Source of the DNA: Acanthosepion lycidas
Taxonomy: Eukaryota > Mollusca > Cephalopoda > Sepiida > Sepiidae
NCBI GenBank assembly: GCA_963932145.1
Contig: OZ010577.1
Span: forward strand, 15,105,889-15,169,888
Reading direction: 5' to 3'
DNA length: 64,000 nt
In this document: positions 1-13,064 of the stretch, one piece after another
Numbering within the stretch: position 1 is the stretch's first letter
Layout of the letters: each line of letters starts with the position of its first letter
Made by a program: the position numbers and the translations under genes
The notes under the pieces: generated by a model
What the model was told of the DNA's origin: nothing
What the model saw: only the letters and a program-made list of their open reading frames with translations
The model's database searches: none

Positions 1-829
1 AGTGAGCGTAGCATGCAAAGGTTACGACTCACGTAACAGGGATTTCCTTGAAAAAATGTGTGGACGCAAAATGGGTGATCGCTGTATGTTTTTCTCCTGC
101 CGTGCGTTCTATTTACCTTTACATTCTTTCATTTCACTTTATGAACAGGCAAGAGCCTCCTTTAAAACCGGCTTACAATTATTTTTAATTCGAACTCATA
201 CAGTGAGCGTAGAATGCAAAGGTTACGACTCACGTAACAGGGATTTCCTTGAAAAAATGTGTGGACGCAAAATGGGTGATCGCTGTATGTTTCTCTCCTG
301 CCGTGCGTTCTATTTACCTTTACATTCTTTCATTTCACTTTATGAAAAGGCAAGAGCCTCCTCTAAAGCCGACTTACAATTATTTTTCATTCGAACTCAT
401 ACAGTGAGCGTAGCATGCAAAGGTTACGACTCACGTAACAGGGATTTACTTGAAAAACTGTGTGGACGCAAAGTGGGTGATCGCTCTATGTTTCTCTAGT
501 GCCGTGCGTTCTATTTACCTTTACATTCTTTCATTTCACTTAATGAACAGGCAAGAGCCTCCTCTAAAACCGGCTTAAATTATTTTTCATTCGAACTCAT
601 ACAGTGAGCGTAGCATGCAAAGGTTACGACTCACGTAACAGGGATTTCCTTGAAAAACTGTGTGGACGCAAAATGGGTGATCGCTGTATGTTTCTCTCCT
701 GCCGTGCGTTCTATTTACCTTTACATTCTTTCATTTCACTTTATGAACAGGCAAGAGCCTCCTCTAAAACAGGGTTACAATTATTTTTCATTCGAACTCA
801 TACAGTGAGCGTAGCATGCAAAGGTTACG

Positions 830-955
830 ACTCACGTAACAGGGATTTCCTTGAAAAAATTGTGTGTACGCAAAATGGGTGATCGCTGTATGTTTCTCTC
901 CTGCCGTGCGTTCTATTTACCTTTACATTCTTTCATTTCACTTTATGAAAGGCAA
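830..955. other. Unit with two opposite single-base indels
   Basis: Within the unit starting at 805, the A-run after CCTTG is one base longer (GAAAAAATTGTGTG). Further on, TATGAAAGGC lacks one base compared with TATGAACAGGC, so the unit is still 201 bp. I saw no second copy of either change, so both look private to this unit. Confidence 0.7.
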
Positions 956-1809
956 GAGCCTCCTCTAAAGCCGACTTACAATTATTTTTCATTCGAACTC
1001 ATACAGTGAGCGTAGCATGCAAAGGTTACGACTCACGTAACAGGGATTTCCTTGAAAAACTGTGTGGACGCAAAATGGGTGATCGCTGTATGTTTCTCTC
1101 CTGCCGTGCGTTCTATTTACCTTTACATTCTTTCATTTCACTTTATGAACAGGCAAGAGCCTCCTCTAAAACCGGCTTACAATTATTTTTCATTCGAACT
1201 CATACAGTGAGCGTTGCATGCAAAGGTTACGACTCACGTAACAGGGATTTCCTTGAAAAACTGTGTGGACGCAAAATAGGTGATCGCTGTATGTTTCTCT
1301 CCTGCCGTGCGTTCTATTTACCTTTACATTCTTTCATTTCACTTTATGAACAGGCAAGAGCCTCCTCTAAAACCGGCTTACAATTATTTTTCATTCGAAC
1401 TCATATAGTGAGCGTAGCATGCAAAGGTTACGACTCACGTAACAGGGATTTCCTTGAAAAACTGTGTGGACGCAAAATGGGTGATCGCTGTATGTTTCTC
1501 TCCTGCCGTGCGTTCTATTTACCTTTACATTCTTTCATTTCACTTTATGAACAGGCAAGGGTCTCCACTAAAACCGGCTTACAATTATTTTTCATTCGAA
1601 CTCATACAGTGAGCGTAGCATGCAAAGGTTACGACTCACGTAACAGGGATTTACTTGAAAAACTGTGTGGACGCAACGTGGGTGATCGCTGTATGTTTCT
1701 CTCCTGCCGTGCATTCTATTTACCTTTACATTCTTTCATTTCACTTTATGAACATGCAACAGGCTCCTCTAAAAGCTGCTTACAATTATTTTTCATTCGA
1801 ACTCATACA

Positions 1810-2413
1810 GTGAGCGTAGCATGCAAAGGTTACGACTCACGTAACAGGGATTTCCTTGAAAAACTGTGTGGACGCAAAATGGGTGATCGCTGTATGTTTC
1901 TCTCCTGCCGTGCGTTCTATTTACCTTTACATTCTTTCATTTCACTTTATGGACAGGCAAGAGGCTCCTCTAAAAGCTGCTTACAATTATTTTTCATTCG
2001 AACTCATACAGTGAGCGTAGCATGCAAAGGTTACGACTCACGTAACAAGGATTTCCTTGAAAAACTGTGTGGACGCAAAATGTGTGACCGCTGTATGTTT
2101 CTCTCCTGCAGTGCGTTCTATTTACCTTTACATTCTTTCATTTCACTTTATGAACAGGCAAGGGTCTCCTCTAAAACCGGCTTACAATTATTTTTCATTC
2201 GAACTCATACAGTGAGCGTAGCATGCAAAGGATACTATTAATATAACAGGGATTTCCTTCAAAAACTGTGTGGACGCAAAGTGGGTGATCGCTGTATGTT
2301 TCTCTCCTGCCGTGCGTTCTATTTACCTTTACATTCTTTCATTTCACTTTATGAACAGGCAAGAGCCTCCTCTAAAACCGGCTTACAATTAACTTTTCAT
2401 TCGAACTCATACA
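1810..2413. repeat. Three-unit segment shared with 16281-16884 (72-unit offset)
   Basis: Both places have, in order, a unit with TTTATGGACAGGCAAG, a unit with CGTAACAAGGATTT and CTCCTGCAGTGC, and a unit with GGATACTATTAATATAAC ending in a one-base-longer CAATTAACTTTTC. The offset is 14,471 bp, which equals 72 units once the known indels between them are counted. Homology resumes at 75 units with the GTGGCATGC and GGTGTTCGC markers (2615 and 17689), so three units were gained or lost between 16.9 and 17.7 kb. Confidence 0.85.
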
Positions 2414-3016
2414 GTGAGCGTAGCATGCAAAGGTTACGACTCACGTAACAGGGATTTACTTGAAAAAATGTGTGGACGCAAAGTGGGTGATCGCTGTATG
2501 TTTCTCTCCTGCCGTGCGTTCTATTTACCTTTACATTCTTTCATTTAACTTTATGAACAGGCAAGGGCCTCCTCTAAAACCGGCTTACAATTATTTTTCA
2601 TTCGAACTCATACAGTGAGCGTGGCATGCAAAGGTTACGACTCACGTAACAGGGATTTCCTTTAAAAAATGTGTGGACGCAAAATGGGTGTTCGCTGTAT
2701 GTTTCTCTCCTGCCGTGCGTTCTATTTACTTTTACATTCTTTCATTTCACTTTATGAACAGGCAAGCGCCTCCTTTAAAACCGGCTTACAATTATTTTTC
2801 ATTCGAACTCATACAGTGAGCGTAGCATGCAAAGGTTTCGACTCACGTAACAGGGATTTCCTTGAAAAACTGTGTGGACGCAAAATGGGTGATCGCTGTA
2901 TGTTTCTCTCCTGCCGTGCGTTCTATTTACCTTTACATTCTTTCATTTAACTTTATGAACAGGCAAGAGGCTCCTCTAAAAGCTGCTTACAATTATTTTT
3001 CATTCGAACTCATACA

Positions 3017-3819
3017 GTGAGCGTAGCATGCAACGGTTACGACTCACGTAACAGGGATTTCCTTGAAAAACTGTGTGGACGCAAAATGGGTGATTGCTGT
3101 ATGTTTCTCTCCTGCCGTGCGTTCTATTTACCTTTACATTTTTTCATTTAACTTTATGAACAACCAAGAGCCTCCTCTGAAACCGGCTTACAATTATTTT
3201 TCATTCGAACTCATACAGTGAGCGTAGCATGCAAAGGTTACGACTCACGTAACAGGGATTTCCTTGAAAAACTGTGTGGACGCAAAATGGGTGATCGTTG
3301 TATGTTTCTCTCCTGCCGAGCGTTCTATTTACCTTTACATTCTTTCATTTCACTTTATGAACAGGCAAGAGCCTCCTCTAAAACCGGCTTACAATTATTT
3401 TTCATTCGAACTCATACAGTGAGCGTAGCATGCAAAGGATAATATTCATATGACAGGGATTTCCTTGAAAAACTGTGTGGACGCAAAATGGGTGATCGCT
3501 GAATGTTTGTCTCCTGCCGTGCGTTCTATTTACCTTTACATTCTTTCATTTAACTTTATGAACAGGCAAGAGCCTCCGCTAAATCTGCTTACAATTATTT
3601 TTCATTCGAACTCATACAGTGAACGTAGCATGCAAAGGTTACGACTCACGTAACAGGGATTTCCATGAAAAACTGTGTGGACGCAAAATGGGTGATCGCT
3701 GTATGTTTCTCTCCTGCCGTGCGTTCTATTTACCTTTACATTATTTCATTTCACTTTATGAACAGGCTAGAGCCTCCTCTAAAACCGGCTTGCAATTATT
3801 TTTCATTCGAACTCATACA
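3017..3819. repeat. Four-unit segment duplicated at 8443-9245 (27-unit offset)
   Basis: Both copies share a set of rare variants in the same order: GCAACGGTTAC, an extra T run before the T-rich core, CGTTGTATG with GCCGAGCG, a box ending in ATATGAC, GATCGCTGAATGTTTG, and the one-base-short segment CCGCTAAATCTGC. The offset is 5,426 bp, which is 27 units less one base. I saw only a few differences between the copies. Confidence 0.85.
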
Positions 3820-3838
3820 GTGAGCGTAGCATGCAAAG

Positions 3839-3855
3839 GATACTATTCATATAAC
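3839..3855. other. B box (alternative form without dyad), example copy
   Basis: GATACTATTCATATAAC occupies the same unit positions as the A box but differs at five sites that travel together, which removes the inverted repeat and makes the segment AT-rich. The flanking bases are unchanged. By eye about 100 units carry it or a hybrid, with minor versions such as GATAATATTC or ACTATTCTTATAAC. Its function is unknown; it may be a second subfamily allele spread by gene conversion. Confidence 0.75.
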
Positions 3856-6633
3856 AGGGATTTCCTTGAAAAACGGTGTGGACGCAAAATGGGTGATCGC
3901 TGTATGTTTCTCTCCTGCCGTGCGTTCTATTTACCTTTACATTCTTTCATTTCACTTTATGAACAGGCAAGAGCCTCCTCTAAAACCGGCTTACAATTAT
4001 TTTTCATTCGAACTCATACAGTGAGCGTAGCATGCAAAGGTTAATATTCATATAACAGGGATTTCCTTGAAAAACTGTGTGGACGCAAAATGGGTGATCG
4101 CTGTATGTTTCTCTCCTGCCGTGCGTTCTATTTACCTTTACATTCTTTCATTTAACTTTATGAACAGGCAAGAGACTCCTCTAAAATCTGCTTACAATTA
4201 TTTTTCATTCGAACTCATACAGTGAGCGTAGCATGCAACCGTTACGACTCACGTAACAGGGATTTCCTTGAAAAACTGTGTGGACGCAAAATGGGTTATT
4301 GCTGTATGTTTCTCTCCTGCCGTGCGTTCTATTTACCTTTACATTCTTTCATTTAACTTTATGAACAGGCAAGAGCCTCCTCTAAAACCGGTTTACAATT
4401 ATTTTTCATTCGAACTCATACAGTGAGCGTAGCATGCAAAGGTTACGACTCACGTAACAGGGATTTCCTTGAAAAACTGTGTGGACGCAAAATGGGTGAT
4501 CGCTGTATGTTTCTCTCCTGCCGTGCGTTCTATTTACCTTTACATTCATTCATTTCACTTTATGAACAACCAAGAGCCTCCTCTAAAACCGGCTTACAAT
4601 TATTTTTCATTCGAACTCATACAGTGAGCGTAGCATGCAAAGGTTACGACTCACGTAACAGGGATTTCCTTGAAAAACTGTGTGGACGCAAAATGGGTGA
4701 TCGCTGTATGTTTCTCTCCTGCCGTGCGTTCTATTTACCTTTACATTCTTTCATTTCACTTTATGAAAAGGCAAGAGCATCCTCTAAAACCGGCTTACAA
4801 TTATTTTTCATTCGACCTCATACAGTGAGCGTAGCATGCAAAGGTTACGACTCACGTAACAGGGATTTCCTTGAAAAACTGTGTGGACGCAAAATGGGTG
4901 ATCGCTGTATGTTTCTCTCCTGCCGTGCGTTCTATTTACCTTTACATTCTTTCATTTCACGTTATGAACAGGCAAGAGCCTCCACTAAAACCGGCTTACA
5001 ATTATTTTTCATTCGAACTCATACAGTGAGCGTAGCATGCAAAGGTTACGACTCACGTAACAGGGATTTCCTTGAAAAACTGTGTGGACGCAAAATGGGT
5101 GATCGCTGTATGTTTCTCTCCTTCCGTGCGTTCTATTTACCTTTACATTCTTTCATTTCACTTTATGAACAGGCAAGAGCCTCCTCTAAAAACGGCTTAC
5201 AATTATTTTTCATTCGAACTCATACAGTGAGCGTAGCATGCAAAGGATAATATTCATATAACAGGGATTTCCTTGAAAAAATGTGTGGACGCAAAATGGG
5301 TGATCGCTGTATGTTTCTCTCCTGCCGTGCGTTCTATTTACCTTTACATTCTTTCATTTAACTTTATGAACAGGCAAGAGGCTCCTCTAAAAGCTGCTTA
5401 CAATTATTTTTCATTCGAACTCATACAGTGAGCGTAGCATGCAACGGTTACGACTCACGTAACAGGGATTTCCTTGAAAAACTGTGTGGACGCAAAATGG
5501 AGGATTGCTGTATGTTTCTCTCCTGCCGTGCGTTCTATTTACCTTTACATTCATTCATTTCACTTTATGAACAACCAAGAGCCTCCTCTAAAACCGGCTT
5601 ACAATTATTTTTCATTCGAACTCATACAGTGAGCGTAGCATGCAAAGGTTACGACTCACGTAACAGGGATTTCCTTGAAAAACTGTGTGGACGCAAAATG
5701 GGTGATCGCTGTATGTTTCTCTCCTGCCGTGCGTTCTATTTACCTTTACATTCATTCATTTCACTTTATGAAAAGGCAAGAGCATCCTCTAAATCCGGCT
5801 TACAATTATTTTTCATTCGACCTCATACAGTGAGCGTAGCATGCAAAGGTTACGACTCACGTAACAGGGATTTCCTTGAAAAACTGTGTGGACGCAAAAT
5901 GGGTGATCGCTGTATGTTTCTCTCCTGCCGTGCGTTCTATTTACCTTTACATTCTTTCATTTCACGTTATGAACAGGCAAGAGCCTCCACTAAAACCGGC
6001 TTACAATTATTTTTCATTCGAACTCATACAGTAAGCGTAGCATGCAAAGGTTACGACTCACGTAACAGGGATTTCCTTGAAAAACTGTGTGGACGCAAAA
6101 TGGGTGATTGCTGTATGTTTCTCTCCTGCCGTGCGTTCTATTTACCTTTACATTCTTTCATTTAACTTTATGAACAGGCAAGAGCCTCCTCTAAAACCGG
6201 CTTACAATTATTTTTCATTCGAACTCATACAGTGAGCGTAGCATGCAAAGGTTACGACTCACGTAACAGGGATTTCCTTGAAAAACTGTGTGGACGCAAA
6301 ATGGGTGATCGCTGTATGTTTCTCTCCTGCCGTGCGTTCTATTTACCTTTACATTCATTCATTTCACTTTATGAACAACCAAGAGCCTCCTCTAAAACCG
6401 GCTTACAATTATTTTTCATTCGAACTCATACAGTGAGCGTAGCATGCAAAGGTTACGACTCACGTAACAGGGATTTCCTTGAAAAACTGTGTGGACGCAA
6501 AATGGGTGATCGCTGTATGTTTCTCTCCTGCCGTGCGTTCTATTTACCTTTACATTCTTTCATTTCACTTTATGAAAAGGCAAGAGCATCCTCTAAAACC
6601 GGCTTACAATTATTTTTCATTCGACCTCATACA

Positions 6634-6834
6634 GTGAGCGTAGCATGCAAAGGTTACGACTCACGTAACAGGGATTTCCTTGAAAAACTGTGTGGACGCA
6701 AAATGGGTGATCGCTGTATGTTTCTCTCCTGCCGTGCGTTCTATTTACCTTTACATTCTTTCATTTCACTTTATGAACAGGCAAGAGCCTCCTCTAAAAC
6801 CGGCTTACAATTATTTTTCATTCGAACTCATACA
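6634..6834 (+). repeat. Reference monomer, A type, matching consensus
   Basis: This unit matches the consensus I derived by eye and can serve as a reference. Landmarks in unit coordinates: GCATGC palindrome at 10-15; A box with inverted arms at 20-36; A/G variable site at 70; G/A variable site at 98; T-rich pyrimidine stretch at 107-140; variable box at 155-171; T run at 181-185; TTCGAA palindrome at 188-193. The unit has 9 CpG sites. Read from its first base it encodes 67 codons without a stop; the other five frames all contain stops. Confidence 0.9.
6653..6669. other. A box (dyad-symmetric form), example copy
   Basis: The 17 bp GTTACGACTCACGTAAC consists of GTTACG and its reverse complement CGTAAC around the loop ACTCA. 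It lies at unit positions 20-36 and is the majority form, at roughly two thirds of units. A conserved dyad of this size could bind a dimeric protein or form a small hairpin; neither is shown by the sequence. The AP-1-like core GACTCA lies inside it but lacks the full TGACTCA site. Confidence 0.75.
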
Positions 6835-7237
6835 GTGAGCGTAGCATGCAAAGGATAATATTCATATAACAGGGATTTCCTTGAAAAAATGTGTGGACGC
6901 AAAATGGGTGATCGCCGTATGTTTCTCTCCTGCCGTGCGTTCTATTTACCTTTACATTCTTTCATTTAACTTTATGAACAGGCAAGAGGCTCCTCTAAAA
7001 GCTGCTTACAATTATTTTTCATTCGAACTCATACAGTGAGCGTAGCATGCAACGGTTACGACTCACGTAACAGGGATTTCCTTGAAAAACTGTGTGGACG
7101 CAAAATGGGTGATTGCTGTATGTTTCTCTCCTGCCGTGCGTTCTATTTACCTTTACATTCATTCATTTCACTTTATGAACAACCAAGAGCCTCCTCTAAA
7201 ACCGGCTTACAATTATTTTTCATTCGAACTCATACAG

Positions 7238-8040
7238 TGAGCGTAGCATGCAAAGGTTACGACTCACGTAACAGGGATTTCCTTGAAAAACTGTGTGGAC
7301 GCAAAATGGGTGATCGCTGTATGTTTCTCTCCTGCCGTGCGTTCTATTTACCTTTACATTCTTTCATTTCACGTTATGAACAGGCAAGAGCCTCCTCTAA
7401 AACCGGCTTACAATTATTTTTCATTCGAACTCATACACTGAGCGTAGCATGCAAAGGATACTATTCTTATAACAGGGATTTCCTTGAAAAACTGTGTGTA
7501 CGCAAAGTGGGTGATCGCTGAATGTTTCTCTCCTGCCGTGCGTTCTATTTACCTTTACATTCTTTCATTTAACTTTATGAACAGGCAAGAGCCTCCTCTA
7601 TAACCGGCTTACAATTATTTTTCATTTGAACTCATACAGTGAGCGTAGCATGCAAAGGTTACGACTCACGTAACAGGGATTTCCTTGAAAAACTGTGTGG
7701 ACGCAAAATGGGTGATCGCTGTATGTTTCTCTCCTGCCGTGCGTTCTATTTACCTTTACATTCTTTCATTTCACTTTATGAACAGGCAAGAGCCTCCTCT
7801 AAAACCGGCTTGCAATTATTTTTCATTCGAACTCATACACTGAGCGTAGCATGCAAATGATACTATTCATATAACAGGGATTTCCTTGAAAAACTGTGTG
7901 GACGCAAAGTGGGTGATCGCTGTATGTTTCTCTCCTGACGTGCGTTCTATTCACCTTTACATTCTTTCATTTAACTTTATGAACAGGCAAGAGCCTCCAC
8001 TAAAACCGGCTTACAATTATTTTTCATTCGAACTCATACA
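7238..8040. repeat. Four-unit segment shared with 19298-20100 (60-unit offset)
   Basis: Shared markers are a B-type box TACTATTCTTATAAC (TACTATTCTCATAAC in the right copy), GTGTGTACGC, GATCGCTGAATG, TTCATTTGAACTC, and CTCCTGACGTGCG followed by TATTCACC. They stand 12,060 bp apart, exactly 60 units. The right copy is 19298-20100. Differences are few, so the exchange is younger than the general divergence among units. Confidence 0.8.
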
Positions 8041-8442
8041 GTGAGCGTAGCATGCAAAGGTAACGACTCACGTAACAGGGATTTACTTGAAAAACTGTGT
8101 GGACGCAAAGTGGGTGATCGCTGTATGTTTCTCTCCTGCCGTGCGTTCTATTTACCTTTACATTCTTTCATTTCACTTTATGAACAGGCAAGAGCCACCT
8201 CTAAAAACGGCTTATAATTATTTTTCATTCGAACTCATACAGTGAGCGTAGCATGCAAAGGATACTATTCATATAACAGGGATTTCCTTGAAAAACTGTG
8301 TGGACGCAAAATGGGTGATCGCTGTATGTTTCTCTCCTGCCGTGCGTTCTATTTACCTTTACATTCTTTCATTTAACATTATGAACAGGCAAGAGGCTCC
8401 TCTAAAAGCTGCTTACAATTATTTTTCATTCGAACTCATACA

Positions 8443-9245
8443 GTGAGCGTAGCATGCAACGGTTACGACTCACGTAACAGGGATTTCCTTGAAAAACTGT
8501 GTGGACGCAAAATGGGTGATTGCTGTATGTTTCTCTCCTGCCGTGCGTTCTATTTACCTTTACATTTTTTCATTTAACTTTATGAACAACCAAGAGCCTC
8601 CTCTGAAACCGGCTTACAATTATTTTTCATTCGAACTCATACAGTGAGCGTAGCATGCAAAGGTTACGACTCACGTAACAGGGATTTCCTTGAAAAACTG
8701 TGTGGACGCAAAATGGGTGATCGTTGTATGTTTCTCTCCTGCCGAGCGTTCTATTTACCTTTACATTCTTTCATTTCACTTTATGAACAGGCAAGAGCCT
8801 CCTCTAAAACCGGCTTACAATTATTTTTCATTCGAACTCATACAGTGAGCGTAGCATGCAAAGGATACTATTCATATGACAGGGATTTCCTTGAAAAACT
8901 GTGTGGACGCAAAATGGGTGATCGCTGAATGTTTGTCTCCTGCCGTGCGTTCTATTTACCTTTACATTCTTTCATTTAACTTTATGAACAGGCAAGAGCC
9001 TCCGCTAAATCTGCTTACAATTATTTTTCATTCGAACTCATACAGTGAGCGTAGCATGCAAAGGTTACGACTCACGTAACAGGGATTTCCATGAAAAAAT
9101 GTGTGGACGCAAAATGGGCGATCGCTGTATGTTTCTCTCCTGCCGTGCGTTCTATTTACCTTTACATTATTTCATTTCACTTTATGAACAGGCTAGAGCC
9201 TCCTCTAAAACCGGCTTGCAATTATTTTTCATTCGAACTCATACA
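8443..9245. repeat. Second copy of the 3017-3819 segment
   Basis: This carries the same ordered rare variants as 3017-3819, including the identical one-base deletion near 9002. Private differences include GGGCGATCGC at about 9117 and an ATG-type variant after the A-run near 9090. Because the intervening sequence is itself satellite, this is a displaced duplication rather than a simple tandem one. Confidence 0.85.
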
Positions 9246-12200
9246 GTGAGCGTAGCATGGAAAGGTTACGACTCACGTAACAGGGATTTACTTGAAAAAC
9301 TGTGTGGACGCAAAGTGGGTGATCGCTGTATGTTTCTCTCCTGCCGTGCGTTCTATTTACCTTTACATTCTTTCATTTAACTTTATGAACAGGCAAGAGA
9401 CTCCTCTAAAATCTGCTTACAATTATTTTTCATTCGAACTCATACAGTGAGCGTAGCATGCAACGGTTACGACTCACGTAACAGGGATTTCCTTGAAAAA
9501 CTGTGTGGACGCAAAATGGGTTATTGCTGTATGTTTCTCTCCTGCCGTGCGTTCTATTTACCTTTACATTCATTCATTTCACTTTATGAACAACCAAGAG
9601 CCTCCTCTAAAACCGGCTTACAATTATTTTTCATTCGAACTCATACAGTGAGCGTAGCATGCAAAGGATAATATTCATATAACAGGGATTTCCTTGAAAA
9701 ACTGTGTGGACGCAAAATGGGTGATCGCTGTATGTTTCTCTCCTGCCGTGCGTTCTATTTACCTTTACATTCTTTCATTTAACTTTATGAACAGGTAAGA
9801 GGCTCCTCTAAAAGCTGCTTACAATTATTTTTCATTCGAACTCATACAGTGAGCGTAGCATGCAATGGTTACGACTCACGTAACAGGGATTTCCTTGAAA
9901 AACTGTGTGGACGCAAAATGGGTGATCGCTGTATGTTTCTCTCCTGCCGTGCGTTCTATTTACCTTTACATTCATTCATTTCACTTTATGAACAACCAAG
10001 AGCCTCCTCTAAAACCGGCTTACAATTATTTTTCATTCGAACTCATACAGTGAGCGTAGCATGCAAAGGTTACGACTCACGTAACAGGGATTTCCTTGAA
10101 AAACTGTGTGGACGCAAAATGGGTGATCGCTGTATGTTTCTCTCCTGCCGTGCGTTCTATTTACCTTTACATTCTTTCATTTCACTTTATGAAAAGGCAA
10201 GAGCATCCTCTAAAACCGGCTTACAATTATTTTTCATTCGACCTCATACAGTGAGCGTAGCATGCAAAGGTTACGACTCACGTAACAGGGATTTCCTTGA
10301 AAAACTGTGTGGACGCAAAATGGGTGATCGCTGTATGTTTCTCTCCTGCCGTGCGTTCTATTTACCTTTACATTCTTTCATTTCACGTTATGAACAGGCA
10401 AGATCCTCCACTAAAACCGACTTACAATTATTTTTCATTCGAACTCATACAGTGAGCGTAGCATGCAAAGGTTACGATTCACGTAACAGCGATTTCCTTG
10501 AAAAACTGTGTGGACGCAAAATGGGTGATCGCTGTATGTTTCTCTCCTTCCGTGCGTTCTATTTACCTTTACATTCTTTCATTTCACTTTATGAACAGGC
10601 AAGAGCCTCCTCTAAAAACGGCTTACAATTATTTTTCATTCGAACTCATACAGTGAGCGTAGCATGCAAAGGATAATATTCATATAACAGGGATTTCCTT
10701 GAAAAAATGTGTGGACGCAAAATGGGTGATCGCTGTATGTTTCTCTCCTGCCGTGCGTTCTATTTACCTTTACATTCTTTCATTTAACTTTATGAACAGG
10801 CAAGAGGCTCCTCTAAAAGCTGCTTACAATTATTTTTCATTCGAACTCATACAGTGAGCGTAGCATGCAACGGTTACGACTCACGTAACAGGGATTTCCT
10901 TGAAAAACTGTGTGGACGCAAAATGGGTGATTGCTGTATGTTTCTCTCCTGCCGTGCGTTCTATTTACCTTTACATTCATTCATTTCACTTTATGAACAA
11001 CCAAGAGCCTCCTCTAAAACCGGCTTACAATTATTTTTCATTCGAACTCATACAGTGAGCGTAGCATGCAAAGGTAACGACTCACGTAACAGGGATTTAC
11101 TTGAAAAACTGTGTGGACGCAAAGTGGGTGATCGCTGTATGTTTCTCTCCTGCCGTGCGTTCTATTTACCTTTACATTCTTTCATTTCACTTTATGAACA
11201 GGCAAGAGCCACCTCTAAAAACGGCTTATAATTATTTTTCATTCGAACTCATACAGTGAGCGTAGCATGCAAAGGTTACGACTCACGTAACAGGGATTTC
11301 CTTGAAAAACTGTGTGGGCGCAAAATGGGTGATCGCTGTATGTTTCTCTCCTGCCGTGCGTTCTATTTACCTTTACATTCTTTCATTTCACTTTATGAAC
11401 AGGCAATGGTCTCCACTAAAACCGGCTTACAATTATTTTTCATTCGAACTCATACAGTGAGCGTAGCATGCAAAGGTTACGACTCACGTAACAGGGATTT
11501 CCTTGAAAAACTGTGTGGACGCAAAATGGGTGATCGCAGTATGTTTCTCTCCTGCCGTGCGTTCTATTTACCTTTACATTCTTTCATTTCACTTTATGAA
11601 CAGGCAGGGGTCTCCACTAAAACCGGCTTACAATTATTTTTCATTCGAACTCATACAGTGAGCGTAGCATGCAAAGGTTACGACTCACGTAACAAGGATT
11701 TCCTTGAAAAACTGTGTGGACGCAAAATGTGTGATTGCTGTATGTTTCTCTCCTGCCGTGCGTTCTATTTACCTTTACATTCTTTCATTTAACTTTATGA
11801 AAAGGCAAGAGCCTCCTCTAAAAGCAGCTTACAATTATTTTTCATTCGAACTCATACAGTGAGCGTAGCATGGAAAGGTTACGACTCACGTAACAGGGAT
11901 TTCCTTGCAAAAATATGTGGAGGCAAAATGGGTGATCGCTGTATGTTTTTCTCCTGCCGTGCGTTCTATTTACCTTTACATTCTTTCATTTCACTTTAGG
12001 AACAGGCAAGAGCCTCCTTTAAAACCGGCTTACAATTATTTTTCATTCGAACTCATACAATGAGCGTAGCATGCAAAGGTTACGACTCACGTAACAGGGA
12101 TTTCCTTGAAAAACTGTGAGGACGCAAAATGGGTGATCGCTGTATGTTTCTCTCCTGCCGTGCGTTCTATTTACCTTTACATTCTTTCATTTCACTTTAT

Positions 12201-13064
12201 GAACAGGCAAGAGCCTCCTTTAAAACCGGCGTACAATTATTTTTCATTCGAACTCATACACTGAGCGTAGCATGCAAAGGATACTATTCATATAACAGGG
12301 ATTTCCTTGAAAAACTGTATGGACGCAAAGTGGCTGATCGCTGTATGTTTCTCTCGTGACGTGCGTTCTATTTACCTTTACATTCTTTCATTTCACTTTA
12401 TGAACAGGCAAGAGCCTCCTCTAAAACCGGCTTACAATTATTTTTCATTCGAACTCATACAGTGAGCGTAGCATGCAAAGGTTACGACTCACGTAACAGG
12501 GATTTCCTTCAAAAACTGTGTGGACGCAAAATGGGAGATCGCTGTATGTTTCTCTCCTGCCGTGCGTTCTATTTACCTTTACATTCTTTCATTTCACTTC
12601 ATGAAAAGGCTAGAGCCTCCTCTAAAGCCGGCTTACAATTATTTTTCATTCGAACTCATACAGTGAGCGTAGCATGCAAAGTTTACGACTCACGTAACAG
12701 GGATTTCCTTGAAAAACTGTGTGGACGCAAAATGGGTGATCGCTGTATGTTTCTCTCCTGCCGTGCGTTCTATTTACCTTTACATTCTTTCATTTCACTT
12801 TATGAACAGGCAAGAGCCTCCTTTAAAACCGGCTTACAATTATTTTTCATTCGAACTCATACAGTGAGCGTAGCATGCAAAGGTTACGACTCACGTAACA
12901 GGGATTTCCTTGAAAAACTGTGTGGACGCAAAATGGGTGATCGCTGTATGTTTCTCTCCTGCCGTGCGTTCTATTTACCTTTACATTCTTTCATTTCACT
13001 TTATGAACAGGCAAGAGCCTCCTCTAAAACCGGCTTATAATTATTTTTCATTCGAACTCATACA

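Larger units (their letters stand above)
1..13064. repeat. Array zone 1: left-hand subfamily mosaic
   Basis: About 65 units, mostly A type. Distinctive linked variants include GAACAACCAAGAGCC in the 140s of the unit, CGACCTCATAC near the unit end (4813, 5818, 6622, 10239) and GCAACGGTTAC before the A box. Units bearing these recur in groups of 4-5 between 4.4 and 7.5 kb and again at 9.8-11 kb, so the zone grew by short segmental duplications. About 13 units have a B or hybrid box. The segment 17.7-20.1 kb in zone 2 carries the same markers and looks like a displaced copy of this zone. Confidence 0.75.

Noticed and set aside
3450-3653. Open frame starting ATGACAGGGATTTCC and its duplicate at 8876-9079; also 9865-10053
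   Set aside because: These are other-frame readings of the same satellite, opened by single-base variants. The pair exists only because the segment was duplicated.
6653-6669. AP-1 or PAR-bZIP site in the A box
   Set aside because: GACTCA lacks the leading T of TGACTCA, and the TTACG and CGTAA halves are separated by five bases instead of joined. Resemblance alone is too weak to call.
6821-6838. CENP-B box around TTCGAAC at the unit end
   Set aside because: TTCG is present, and on the reverse strand the internal A also fits, but the required CGGG part is absent on both strands.
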